In this document: positions 25,182 to 36,429 of the stretch, piece by piece | Layout: every line of letters begins with the position of its first letter | Position numbering within the stretch: position 1 is the first letter of the stretch | Origin: Eonycteris spelaea | Taxonomy: Eukaryota; Chordata; Mammalia; Chiroptera; Pteropodidae | Direction: 5' to 3' | Assembly (NCBI GenBank): GCA_003508835.1 | Contig: PUFA01000690.1 | Span: forward strand, 49,676-113,675 | DNA: 64,000 nucleotides | The notes under the pieces: generated by a model | Told to the model about the DNA's origin: nothing | Seen by the model: only the letters and a program-made list of their open reading frames with translations | Database searches by the model: none | Position numbers and translations under genes: made by a program

Positions 25182-26158
25182 TTAAAAGTTTCTTAGATAA
25201 TTAAATGTGTGTGTACTAATGAGAGATAATTTTTTTAATTTGTATATTCGTAGGCTTTAAATAATGGAATTGCTAAAATATAAAAGATTAGAAATATAAA
25301 TAATTGTAAACCGATTATAAATATGATGTTTTATATTCTCTGCTCTGGAAATAATTTCACTGTGTTGTGAGTAAAGGTTTTTTGGGAAAAGAAGCAGATC
25401 AGAACAATTTAGTTTGACAGTGTTTCTGCGTGTGTGTGGGGGGGCGTAGCTGTGTGTTTCTATTTCTCAAACTTCTTCACAACAATTAACCACACACTAC
25501 CTTGCGCAGCTTCTACTCATTCACCTACAGGCTGAACTTCCAGCCCTAGAGCTTAAGATCCAGGATGGACTTGAATATAGAAGGCCTGCTGCCCGTGTGG
25601 CAGAAAGCCCAGAAAACTTTGACTTATACAATGGGATCCATGCATTTCTCACACTCCTTCCAAATCCCCTACACTTTACCAAGTTCCTTAGCTGAGATTT
25701 TCACACCTGCAATTCTGACTCTGATCCCCAGATGACCACTTTCTTCATTTCTTATGGATTATTTTTTCCCAATGAAGAGGCATAATTTTTAGAAACAGAA
25801 ACAAAATATTTTCTTCAAGTAGATCACAAAAAATAAGTACAGCATGATCTCGAATCTCTTTGTAAAAGTCATATGTGTATAAGAGACTGAGAGAAGATAC
25901 TTAGCTTTGCTTCCTGCTTACCCACATCTACATCTCAGTTTATTAATGTGTATTGGGTCTACTTTATGCCAGGCACTGTCAGCCAATTCCTTATCTGCAT
26001 CCTAATCCACCCTCTCTAGATCTGTAGACTTGCATAACTGGAAATGTTCACAGAGAGCAAACGAATAGTGTGCACCCCATAGGGTTGCGAGGCATGACCT
26101 CAAATGGACTCCATGTTAAGCAAGGTTACTCCAAGCCTGGAATCCCAACATCAAAACA
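25182..26158 (+). repeat. Direct repeat flanking NXF3, left copy
   Basis: Nearly identical over about 970 bp to 42213-43180. Shared landmarks are 'attctctgctctggaaataatttcactg', 'gaacttccagccctagagcttaag', 'atagaaggcctgctgcccgtgtggcag' and 'gcaaggttactccaagcctgg'. It contains an embedded MIR ('attgggtctactttatgccaggcactgt', about 25950). The copy starts immediately after the L1 tail. The right edge is sharp at 'catcaaaacag'. Confidence 0.9.
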
Positions 26159-26973
26159 GGAAATGATGCAATAGATTGGAGAGATATTGCTACCCTAGGA
26201 AACAGGAAGCAACTTGTACCCAAACATTTGTCCTGTTACATAGCAATAACAGGCTACTACCTTCTCCAGACACAATCTCTCTAACACAACTGAAAGACAA
26301 TTATCAAATTTTCACTCTTAATTCTTTTCATAGGCATGAATTAGAGGTTTTACTTTTCCATCATCCCTGTCTTAGTTAAAAGCAATGGGTTTCTTAAATT
26401 ATAATGTGCCTGCCTTATAACTAGGAGTGTGGTTTCTACAATTTAGTCATGCAAGGGTTCATCTGAGATGATATGAAGTTTATGCTACTTGTAAGGCCTC
26501 CTCTTCCAGTTAAGGGGAACCACCTGGCCTGGCTTCTTCTTGTTCAGGACTCAGCTCAAATGCCAGAACTTCACACAAAATCTCATCTATAATGATCTCT
26601 ATCCCAGTTATTTTCCACTCCACTTGTGTGTTTTTCTTCAAAGCACAAATCCCTATACAAAATCACCCTCATTATTAATTTATTTGCCTATTACTTCCAA
26701 TTTTCCCACACTAAATGAAAACCCCAAAGACACTGACTGGTTTATTCTCTGTGTTGCATCCCCTGCTACTAGTTCAGTGACACAAATAAATCACTGAATA
26801 AATGTTATTTAAATGAAAAATTGATACTGATTTCGCTCACAAAAGCAGATATAGATATTTAAAGTTGGCTGGCAAGAATAATTGACAACAAACTTAGATC
26901 TTAGAGAATTCAAAAATTTAGGAAGCCTGTGGTGTAAATCTGCAGCACTGCTTTTCAAAGTTGGATGAGTACC
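26159..26973. other. Intergenic DNA, nothing recognised
   Basis: Unique-looking, AT-rich sequence without splice-bounded open frames. Confidence 0.4.
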
Positions 26974-27950
26974 AATCAAGTCAAAAGTTGAAATTTTTAT
27001 AAAACAGTATCATGTGAACATTTTTATAACATGGTAAATATATGTGAATTTTTTACCAATTGGTTATTAGGTATTTTAGAACCAGAACAAAGTGAAGAAA
27101 TTACTCAAAATGTAGAACAACCCCACCTGCTCACATTATTCACAATTGTAGAATGAATGAAGTCTAAGGCTTTTTTTTCTTTCATTGTGCCCTGAAGTCT
27201 TCAACACTTTAAATATATAGAATTCCCAAGGGATTAGTATTTGATGTAACCCCATGTATTAATCATTTTTTTGATTTGTAGTTTTATTATTTTAAATAAA
27301 GAAAATCCGTGAAAATTAAAACAATTTCTCTGTACTGTCAAAAGAAAATATTTAAAAGTTTAAAAAGCTGGGACTAAACATTTACAAAATATTACATAAT
27401 TTGGGCTAATGTGCAAGAACATGAAGGACTTTTGTTAATCAGTAGAGAAAGAGACAAAAGATAAAAACAAATAACTCACTTGAAAAGGAAAATGCTTCTC
27501 TAAAAAACATCTGGAAAGATGCCAAACCACGTTCACTGAAGAAATGGAAATCTGGAGATGAAAAGTAAGTGAAAAGTTTAAATTGTAGGAAATTATTTAT
27601 GTGATTGCTAATAAAAAATATATCTACATATCTACACAAATATTTAAGGTAGGTATACATATTACCCAAGGAGAAACACATCTAGAAAATGTGCACCAAT
27701 TTATTTACTTTGGATATCTTGGTTATCTGTGAGTGACTGTGAGGGGATCGTATAGATGGAAGGTGCAGAATTATTTCATTTACAAAGTATGTATTTTTAA
27801 TGTTTAGTATTTTGTGATTAGGTAAATTTGTTGAAACACTTGAAAATATCTAATAACCAATTGACAGAAAAGTTCACATATATTTGTCATGTTATAAAAT
27901 GTTCATATGAGACTGTAAAAAGTAAACAATTTCAACTTTTGACTTGACAG
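26974..27950. repeat. Long terminal-inverted-repeat unit, possible DNA transposon
   Basis: The left arm (26974-27078) and the reverse complement of the right arm (27841-27950) share 'tcaagtcaaaagttgaaa', 'cat.tgaacattt.tataacat', 'aaatatatgtgaa' and 'caattggttattag.tatttt'. The arms are about 105-110 bp and enclose about 760 bp of AT-rich DNA with no transposase. The arrangement suits a non-autonomous DNA transposon or an inverted duplication. No family is assigned. Confidence 0.7.
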
Positions 27951-28770
27951 TTTATGGGTATGTTTGCACATTTCTGTTTTTACACTTCCTTCACCCCAAA
28001 TATTTACACTCTCATGTATAAATGTTTCTTCACCTCTCTCAGGGCATCCAGGAAGGAATTATAGACAGAGAGTGGAAAATTCAATAAAGAAGGGGAAAAT
28101 TCCAGAAAGTTCTGACTACTCAGGCTTCTCTCTACTGCCCCCAACTCCCTCACAAAGCCCTCCGGTTTGACTATCAGAGCCACATTTCTAAACGCTAAGA
28201 GGAATCTATCTACATTGACTATAATTTTTTAAGGAAAGTACATGATTTGTTTCTTTCTACTCTCATAATAGTGAGCAATCAAACTCTCAAACTCTGTTTG
28301 TTATATTTTTTTAGATTTTCCAGGTCTGTTTTTTTTTTTTTTTGTATTATCTCTCTGGGTAGAGCTGTAGTTAATTTTGGCCATTTAATTATTTAGAAAA
28401 CGTTTTGTTACATTGCCCTAACTTAAGATAATTGTACATATTGCAGCAAGAACTTAGTAAAGCTATGCATTGAACAGTCATCCCCATTCCATTGAGTTTA
28501 ATTCCAATTTCTATTTCTCCATTTAGCATCTGAATGTCTCCAGGCAAGCTTGAGCCCCTAATTAAGCCTCAGCAACCTTGAAAATCTAGTCATTCTGATA
28601 TCAGAGTCTCTTTGTGAAGAATATATGAAAGAAAAGATGCAATGTAGCAAGTAGAGAGCTTTGCCTACAGCTGGTATTCAAAGTACCCTGGGTTTGCAGA
28701 AGGAAGGAACACAGTGTAGTGCAACTGACACAGAGCTTTGGAATACAGAGTTCATGTGTATGTAGCTACA
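27951..28770. other. Intergenic DNA upstream of NXF3
   Basis: AT-rich with a T-run at 28327-28343. A MIR-like patch lies at about 28700-28760 ('acagtgtagtgcaactgacacagagctttgg'). No gene. Confidence 0.4.
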
Positions 28771-29022
28771 AACACTAGTGTCCCAGGCCCCCTGACTCTA
28801 GCGGGCCTTCTCTGCGGGGGTGGTTAGTTGGCAACAGTTTCCTTGGTGTTAGATGGTAGGAAACTCAGGGGGCAGTGACTACAAGAAGTTTAGTCTCCTC
28901 TGGCCCCCAGGGCTTTCTACTCTATGCCTTTAAGGGAGGGACTCCTGTAAGGACTCCATCTTGTTCACGCGGCCGTGGAAAAGTGGTTTGGGATCAGCTC
29001 TCACCCACCTCAGAAGCCCTCC
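28771..29022 (+). promoter_or_regulatory. Presumed NXF3 promoter / 5' UTR region
   Basis: Locally GC-rich sequence directly upstream of NXF3 exon 1, with a few CpGs (ctagcggg, ctgcggg, cacgcggccgtgg). No clear TATA box at a convincing distance. The call rests on position only. Confidence 0.4.
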
Positions 29023-29125
29023 ATGATCTTCCCCAGACCTCCAGCTCCAGACCACGCAGGTTCTCTTCATGAGCAGCCTGCAAAAGACAGTGGTGAAAGG
29101 TCACTGCCTTCAGGACACAACATGG
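29023..29125 (+). CDS. NXF3: NXF3 exon 1
   Basis: 'SLPSGHNMG' at 29101-29125 aligns with the human NXF3 N-terminus, which begins MSLPSGH. The codon that should be ATG (29098-29100) is AGG. An in-frame ATG at 29023 gives a 26-residue extension (M I F P R P P ... S G E R) without stops, so this is the possible start. The donor is GG|GTGAGT at 29126. Intron 1 (29126-31398) holds an antisense L1 and a MIR. Confidence 0.65.
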
Positions 29126-29609
29126 GTGAGTTGGTCAACAAGAGGCCTTGGACTAAGATCCCCAAATGGCAGGAAGGGTTCTGGGTCCCCTCCCCCACTC
29201 CAACCCACAGGACACCTAACCAACACCTCTTTAGAAGAGGCAAGGTAGCAAAGGCCAGGCTGACTCTTTCCACCCTCTTGAGGAAATGGGCAAGATGGGC
29301 CCTGACACACCCATCCTGGTTCCATGTGGAAACCTTCTCTCCCATGGAGGTGGCAGAGGTGAAATTGATTCCCTGGTTGAGGGGAAAGACCTGAGTCCTG
29401 TGGTGCTCTCAGGTCCAGGGTTTAGAGGGAGAGAAGGGTTACCTCGGTTGGGGAGGGGTGTATGGACATTCTTTGAATTCATACTAGAGGTGAAGGGAGG
29501 GGCAGGGAACCCACCATTACTCTTGAATGTTACATTGGCTATTCAGTGTCGATCGTATTACCCCAAGCAGTTTATTACAGTTTGCTTTGTGGCCCAGCAA
29601 GTGACCTAT

Positions 29610-30430
29610 TACAGAATGTTCCTTGTTTAGTTATGTGCATTGTTCTATGGCAATTAAGTGAATTTGCTAATTTATATTTTTAAATCTTCATTTAGCCAAA
29701 TTTTTGTCTGCCAATTTATGTGTCGCTCAGTGGGGCGTGTTAAATTTTCCACTATGACCATAGTTTTCTCTGTTTCTCCATCTACTTATATCAGTTATTG
29801 TTTTGCATATTGTGGCTCTATGGAAAGATATGCACATAAATTTAGAATTTTGTAATAATAGCTAGTTATTGCGTTGAAACTTTTATCATAATGAAATTTT
29901 CTTTTTTCTCTAGTAATGTTTTTTTCTTTAAATTACACTATTTCTTTTAGCATTATGATAAAACCAGCTTTTAGTAGGTTAAAGTGTAAAGATTATACAT
30001 TTTGTCATTTTTTATTTCAAATTTTCTAGCTCATTAGATTTGGCATGTGTTGCTTTTAAGGAGAATTTGGAAGAATGTTGCTTATCTAGTCTGGTAATAT
30101 TTGTCTTTTGATTTGGAATATTTAGTACGAAACTGTTAATGTAAATATAGATATAATTTGGTTTACATATACCGTATTCCTGTACATTTATTTTTGCCTG
30201 TTCTAAGACACTTTCCTTTCCTTTGAAGTGATTAAAATATTTAAATATTAAATTGGACCCTCGTTTGGCACAATAAACATTCTTTTGCTATGGTTGTAGT
30301 GTTTACCGTTAGATTACAATTACATTTTTGCTCTTTCACAGTTTAACATAAATCAGTTCTTTAAAACTCCTCAGACAATGAAATGACCTTGGAACATTTT
30401 GATCCCGTTAACCACCTTTCAATTTATTGT

Positions 30431-30474
<44 letters not shown>

Positions 30475-30950
30475 ACTCCCAGAAGAAATTATTATCATTG
30501 TGCTATATAGTCAATACTCATTTAGATTTGCCTGCATAGTCACAAATGTCTTTAGTCTTTCTTTCCTGCATCTATGTGCCTCCATCTGGGATCATATTTC
30601 TTCTGCTCGAAGAAGGACCTTTAATATTTCTTTCAGTTTGAGTCTTCTGGTCACAGATGTTCCAAGTTTTTGCTACATTAACATTACTGTGAAATGTACA
30701 TCTTTTCTTTAGGAACCTTTTTTCTTAAAGCATACTTTTTTCTCCTATTAACTGTCTTTATTATGCTGACTTGATATCTTATCACTTTTGGAAACTTCAC
30801 AACCAAGATCTCTTTAAATACTTCTGCACTGTTTCTTCTCCTTTCTTTCTGGGACTCAGACTAAACATGGGTTAGATAGATTCACTACGTCTCCTTTCAT
30901 TCTCCCCAACTCTCTTTCGATATTCTCCATATTATGTCTCTCCAGGCTTC
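29610..30950 (-). mobile_element. Old L1 (L1M-type) fragment, antisense, in NXF3 intron 1
   Basis: Reverse-oriented L1 ORF2 5' part ('gttaaattttccactatgaccatag', 'ttctctgtttctccatctacttatatcagttattgttt', 'atcataatgaaattttc') runs into ORF1 ('ggacctttaatatttctttcagtttgagtcttctggtcaca', 'tttcttctcctttctttctgggactc'). Heavily decayed. A (CA)n microsatellite lies inside it. Confidence 0.75.
30434..30470 (+). repeat. (CA)n microsatellite
   Basis: Perfect AC dinucleotide array of about 18 units, likely polymorphic. Confidence 0.97.
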
Positions 30951-31019
30951 ATTCTGAATATTTTCGTCAGACTTCTCTTTCATTTCTCTAATTGTTCTTT
31001 CAGGACGAATCTCACCTTT

Positions 31020-31190
31020 GACTCTGAACTCTAACACCAAACTATCAGGGTAGATTTTGTTATCCCTCTAGAGAAGAGGAGGCTAGTGAGAGTTAGAGAT
31101 GATAAACAACTTGTCCTAGGTCACCTAGCCGGAAAGGGGCAGAGCGGGGACTGACATCACAGGTTAAACTCAGCACCCAAACATTTTCTT
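31020..31190 (+). repeat. MIR element in NXF3 intron 1
   Basis: 'gttatccctctagagaagaggaggctagtgagagttagagatgataaacaacttgtcctaggtcacctagc' is a sense MIR core and 3' part. Confidence 0.8.
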
Positions 31191-31398
31191 CTGTGCTTGT
31201 GTTCTTCGTGGCTGCAAATGCTCCCCACCTCTAATCTCCCAGGAAGTGGAACCTCAGTGAAGTCTTTCAACGTTTTTAGCACCGTGATGTACTTCACTTT
31301 AGATTATAAAAATCGGTGGTATTTCCTCATTAGCTATGATATTTCCCCCAGGACTTTTCCTGGTATGGGGACCATTGATGTGGTGTTCTCAATTTCAG

Positions 31399-31948
31399 GT
31401 CACAATACCCAAGGTAACACCTTACAAAGAAGACCAAGATACTGGGGTATTTACCGAAGGAGATATAACAATTGGTCTGAACATGTCAGTCCCAGCATTC
31501 ATCCTTCATCCCACCAGCAGCAGGATGGAGATCCAGCAACAAGTGATGCCTACGTGGACACCCAAGTAAGATAGTAAGTGACCAATCAACATGGCTGAAA
31601 CATACCAGGCAGTGGAATTCATAACTCTGTAGTTAAATGTCATTCTTCTCTCCAACCTGGAGGAATGAGGAATGTTAGGATCAGGTTAATGGTTGAGCTA
31701 ACTTTATTTTAGCCCTGGAATCAGTGGAATGAACACATATAGAAGACTTTCTGGATGTATATGGACACTTGTTTCTCTTCACTTCCCGACACAGCACTCC
31801 ATACGCTGTTCCACACTATCACCGGAGAAGCAATTTTAAGAAACAAGACCAAAGCCACGTTAACACAGAAAATGAGCAAAAGTCTCCAGAGAGGGAAATG
31901 AAGGAGAAGAGGCAGGATGAGACTCCGGGAAGCTGGTTCAAGATCACT
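31399..31948 (+). CDS. NXF3: NXF3 exons 2 and 3 (N-terminal region to RRM entry)
   Basis: Exon 2 (31399-31573) follows 'tttcag' and ends ATA|GTAAGT. It encodes HNTQGNTLQRRPRYWGIY... and SSHQQQDGD, the NXF3-specific N-terminus that in NXF1 carries RNA and adaptor contacts. Exon 3 (31795-31948) follows 'cgacacag' and encodes YTPYAVPHYHRRSNFKKQDQ to GSWFKIT. Its donor is the weak ACT|GTGCGT. The exon 2-3 join is in phase (TA|C) and both are open. The sequence is rich in Arg, Lys and Gln, as in other NXF N-termini. Confidence 0.88.
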
Positions 31949-32564
31949 GTGCGTGTCCTGGAAAAATTTACCTAATATGTAGAAGAAGGTGAATGGTGGG
32001 AGTTGTGTTAGACCCATGTAGAGATACTAGGAACTTTTCTGGGGCAGAATATTTGGTAATCTGTCTTTTTATGACTAGGAGTTAACATCCTAGATCATCT
32101 CAGGGCAGACTCAGAGAAACAGTATAAAAAGAACGCACTGCCTGCAAGAGGAATGGGAGAGGTTGTCTAAAAGCAAAGGAGGAAACTGCTGCCAAGGAGA
32201 TGGAGCACCTCCACACCAGAAGGCTCAGTTTGGCCAAGGCCGAGTGTGGGAGGAGGTTGAGTCTCTGTGGTCTTTGTCAGAGGAGCAGGCCGGGTCGGCT
32301 TTGGGTTGGACCTCTTGGAACTTTACAAGAGGAAGTACATGTTAATATCATAAGTTGAGTATCTGAGGAAACCTATTTGAATGGAAAGAAAGGGTATTTA
32401 GGAAATCCATGTCTGGTACAAAAGTTAGAAGTAATGGATGTTGTCTTATCTTTAAAAAATATTTGAAAGCCAGGAAAAAAATATCTGGAAGGAAGACATG
32501 TTTGAGTTTTACCTTAACCTTAGATTACGTCGGTCTACTCTTTCATATTTCCTATGGGTCCTAG

Positions 32565-33027
32565 ATTCCATTCGGCATACGATACGATGAGAAGTGGCTG
32601 CTGAATTTGATTCAGAAGCACTGCAGTGTCCCCTTCACTCCAGTCGAGGTAAGAGACGACAGTGGGGTGGATGAGAGGCAACAGGGCAGATGAGCAGTGG
32701 CTCTGGTCTCATATTCTGCTTCTCTTGCCGCTCTCCCTATAGTTTCACTACGAGAAAATGCAGGCCCAGTTCTTCGTTGAACATGCCAGCATTGCCTTCG
32801 CATTGAAGAATGTCAATGGCAAGATTTGGGATGCCGATAATGAGAAGGTGTGTGTCAAAGGCATGACCAGCGCTAGCTGGGAATAAGAGGACAGGGACAA
32901 GGCTCAGATTTCCTGATACTTACTCAGCCCTCTGTGTTCTGCACAGATATTTATCTTTGTCACCCCCTCTGATGCACCCCACTCTGTGCAGAAGAAGCTG
33001 AATTCAGAAAAGGTGGAGCAGACAAAG
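32565..33027 (+). CDS. NXF3: NXF3 exons 4-6 (RNA-recognition-motif domain)
   Basis: Exon 4 (32565-32648) encodes [18 protein letters not shown] to PFTPVE. Exon 5 (32743-32847) encodes [20 protein letters not shown] to IWDADNEK. Exon 6 (32947-33027) encodes [20 protein letters not shown] to VEQTK. Together they are the NXF pseudo-RRM that binds RNA. All three are multiples of three, have GT/AG borders and are fully open. Conservation is high enough to suggest this part was under constraint until recently. Confidence 0.92.
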
Positions 33028-33145
33028 GTAATGCGGCTCAAGACAAGTTATGCATCCACATCCAGGCCCACCTCTTCTTCCCCCACCTATTGCCCCCTTC
33101 ACCACCTCAGACTCAGGGCCACTGTACCCATGTCTAATTCTGCAG

Positions 33146-33959
33146 CTGACCGTGAACAAACTATATGATGTGTCCCAGGATTCTCTTGACGTCCAAAGAT
33201 GCTGCTTTGACCCTGGTATGGCTACAGCGGTAATTCTAGGGCAGGTGAAGGCACAGACGTCGGTCTAGGAAGGAGACTCAAGGATGGTAACTTAGGGAGG
33301 GATTGGTACTGGAGCTGTACCAGCTAAGTCCTTCTCATCCTTCTGATTCCCTCCTCTTGGCTTCCTGGAGACTTGATGACCCATGGTACTGAAACAGCAC
33401 CGAATCCTAGAATCTGCATGGCTGCCTCCCTGCAGATAGATGAAAAGAACATGTCCAAGGTGAGGTCTTAGGTCCAGTGCTGGGATTGAAGGTGAGGGTG
33501 GGATAGAATACGTAGTAGAGGTTGATTGATCTCAGATATCTTCCGTTGGGGTCCTCACTAATTCTTTCCTCATCATAATTTTCCCCTTTTAACCTGAACA
33601 ACAAGAAGCCTTGCCAGCTGTATGACGAGTCCAACATTATGCAGAATGCCTTGAACATCAAGAACTTGAACCTCTCCAACAGTGAGGTGGAGTTTGGTGC
33701 ACAGACCCTTCTTCGAAGGGAAGGCGGTAGGGCTCATGGGGTGGTGATAAGGGGCAGGGAAGTGGATTTGACAGAAAAGGTAGGGACCAGGGGTACACGT
33801 TGTCTTGGCTCCCTTCCTCTGGTCTATGTGGTTCCTCCTATAATTACAGGTGAAGTCTGCAGGGGAGTCGGACCAAAGCAAAGGGCTGGAGCCAGAAGAG
33901 ACGAACGCAAACAGAAATCCCCTATGCACCACCATCTCACATAAGTCAACCAGCATAAG
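33146..33959 (+). CDS. NXF3: NXF3 exons 7-9 (shortened LRR region)
   Basis: Exon 7 (33146-33215) encodes LTVNKLYDVSQDSLDVQRCC and ends CCTG|GTATGG. Exon 8 (33371-33459) completes that codon and encodes LMTHGTETAPNPRICMAASL to KNMSK. Exon 9 (33850-33959) encodes VKSAGESDQSKGLEPEETNA to STSI. Exon 8 joins exon 9 in phase exactly where human NXF3 goes from the N-terminal part of the LRR domain to SAGE. The canonical LRR exon between them is skipped. Frame is open throughout. Confidence 0.85.
33590..33686 (+). pseudogene. Relic of the ancestral NXF LRR exon inside NXF3
   Basis: Between exons 8 and 9 lies 'LYDESNIMQNALNIKNLNL' then SNSE, matching the NXF1 exon that encodes the leucine-rich repeats (LYRLDD... 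APNLKILNLSGNE). The position of the acceptor is 'ttttccccttttaacctg' with no AG, and the donor is GAG|GTGGAG. So both splice sites are degraded. It would be a phase 0-0 cassette if used. Confidence 0.75.
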
Positions 33960-34277
33960 GTCAGTTGTACACTCTGTCACCCCCTGGGAGCCTGAGCTAC
34001 CACTGACAATGCCTGCTTGCAGAAGGAAGCAGCCCTGATCCTCTGGGAGGACCACAGACCCTAAAATCTCCTTTCTTTGTCCCTCACGTGTGCTTTGAGG
34101 TCTCCTTTCCTTCCTCTGACCACCTCACTTGTTTGCCTAGCCTGAGATCTGTTTCCCATCCATCTGCATGTAGCCTTCTTCAGCATGCTCTCTCAAGATT
34201 GTGCTCCAGGAAGCAAGACATTCCTTCCTCACCAGGACCAGGAAGGTCCAGCTTTGAGCCAGATGCTGGTGCCCTGC

Positions 34278-34455
34278 ACTGAGAAGAGTCTCCCAGCCCA
34301 GAGTCTCATGCTGAGACAGCCTCTCTACTCTGTGCTGAGATGGGGCTTCCTTTCCCTGCCCTGAGAGGGACCTGCTTTATCTTGCTCCATAAGGTCTCTT
34401 TGCCCTTTCCAGGCTGAGATGAGAACTCTCCCACCCCATGCTGAGGGCTGAGGCC
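34278..34455 (+). repeat. Degenerate GCTGAGA-spaced repeat in NXF3 intron
   Basis: The word 'gctgaga' or a close variant recurs at about 34278, 34311, 34335, 34358, 34412 and 34438, mostly 24-27 bases apart, with pyrimidine-rich spacers. It looks like an old minisatellite. Confidence 0.4.
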
Positions 34456-35698
34456 CTGGGTGGCTGCCACCATGACATCTGTTCCTCTGGCCCAATGCCC
34501 CACGTCGGGCCCTCCTTGGGAGAAACCAGAGTTCCCTGAGTCGAGGGAAATGGGCGACCGCCATTGAGCAGAGGGCCTCCCGAGGTAGCAGTGGAAGGCA
34601 GAGGGCAGAGGCGGTCGAAAAGACAGAAGGACAGGCCTTTCAGAGCACTGCCCCTCCATCCCCCCACACATCATGTCTTCCTGCCTGGTCCTTCAGGGGG
34701 TCCCTGAGTAGCCTGACACGGGCGTGATTCCTCAGGCAAGGACCCAACTAAGACAGGCACAGGTGCACAGGTGCCATGAGGAGAGAAGGCAGTGATCATA
34801 GGAGGGGGTCACAGACCCTCTACCCCCATGCTGAGCTGGGGCCGGACCCTTTACTCCTTCTGGGGAAGGTCTCCTGCCCCGTGGCTGCTGCGTTTCCCAT
34901 GTCCTGGTTAGACAAAGCTCCCACATGTAACAAAGGATTAACCAGCATCCAGTGGGCACCCATCCCAATAGGGGCATGTTTTACATGCCTACCTGGTGTC
35001 TCAGGGTCAGCCAGGGGCTGATGAAGGAGAGGGCTGCAGCGGGGAGCCATGTCCCCTGTCTCCTCTCTTCTTCCTTGACCCCCACCCCCGTGGCAGAACT
35101 TCTTTCCCTTCCTTTTGCTTTCTTTTCTCCCTTGTCTCTACTCCCGTAAGTCTCTCCCATCTGCATTTCATTTCTGCCTTCATCCCCCTCCCTGTCACTC
35201 CCAGGCCCTGAGCCCTCCATCATTCACTCCCCTACCTCAGCCTCTGTGATCATCTGTGGGGGGTGCCCTAGTCCTGGACAAATGCTGGACCCTGCGCGAG
35301 GTAGCAGAACTCTGGGCTCCACCTCATTCTTTTGTCTCTCTGGATCTTTTAGTGAGGACCTGGAGAAGGAAGATGGGGCGGGGAGGGAGGAAGGAAATCC
35401 TGGAGCCTGGGCTCCAAATGCTGCTTCCTGTGGCATTGAAGAAGGGATTCAGGGCAGTTTAGTTGGGAGCTACTGAGGAGCCCAGAGAGGGAGCCGGGCA
35501 TCGAGGGAGGGAAGACCAGTGAGTGCTCTTCCTATGGGTCAGTCCATGGGGAAGGTGCTCAGATCCCTGGAAGCCTGGGACACTGGAGCATAGCTGGGAT
35601 ACACTGGACTGTGTGACTGGTATAGTTTGCTTGCTCCCATGAGGCACAGCTACTCTGCAGATTCACCTACTGTTTCTGTTTTGTCTTGATTTTGGCAG

Positions 35699-36293
35699 CA
35701 CCATCCTGGAATTCTTCCCAAGTTATTATGCCTGGTAAGTGTGTTCCTTGATCACTGACTCCTCTGAGTGGCACTGACACTGCTCACATGCTGCCTGAAC
35801 CCCTTTAGCCCAAACGCCCAAGTTACATTTTTAGATTGGATGCTTAATCCTCATTGGCAGATTGGCCCATGTGGGAACCTGACAAAGGCTCTGGACCTTC
35901 TTCACACAAGTTCTCCATAGGCTTCAGGGACTCCATGTTGATGATCCAAAAGTAGTCCGCTCATGGAATTTCCAAAGCCCTTCTGCACCTGACCTCAGAT
36001 TCTCACCATCTCCTGGGCTCATCCTTTCCCTTAATCATCCAGGGCCACCTCCCTGGTCTCCACTGCTGACTTCCTCTTCCTTTTCCCAGGATGGCCAGGA
36101 GCCACCCCACCAACTAACTTTGGTATTGAAGCCCACAAGAAGTTACCAACCTACAAGGTGAGGAGGGGGACCGAGCAGAGTTTAGGTGGTGCATGAGCAG
36201 GTGGTATCAGCTGTGGTCCTGAGGACTGTTTTTATTTCAGGGAAGTGTCTTTGGATCTGACATGCTGGGTCCAGTCCTGCAATTCCTGCAGCA
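35699..36293 (+). CDS. NXF3: NXF3 exons 10-12 (LRR end to NTF2-like entry), frameshifted
   Basis: Exon 10 (35699-35734) should encode STILEFFPKLLCL but has three C where the family has four, a one-base deletion. Exon 11 (36090-36157) encodes DGQEPP, then after another missing base GIEAHKKLPTYK. Exon 12 (36241-36293) encodes GSVFGSDMLGPVLQFLQ and is intact. Read literally the frame ends at TAA 36115-36117. Splice sites are all consensus. Confidence 0.85.
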
Positions 36294-36429
36294 GTAAGCA
36301 CGCCTGGGAATCTGACGAAGGGGAGGGCTAGGGCTGGTGAGGCCACCCAAGCTCACGACCGCTGTCTGGGTCCATCATGTCTCATTTGGGGCTCGGTTCT
36401 CACAGGCCTGTCCTCTTGCTCCCTCACAG

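Noticed and set aside
28827..28850. X-box in the NXF3 promoter (gttggcaacagtttcc)
   Set aside because: Half-sites are present, but spacing and order do not fit the RFX palindrome.
33573..34055. 160-codon minus-strand open frame
   Set aside because: It lies opposite NXF3 exon 9 and the LRR relic and has no domain or conservation of its own.
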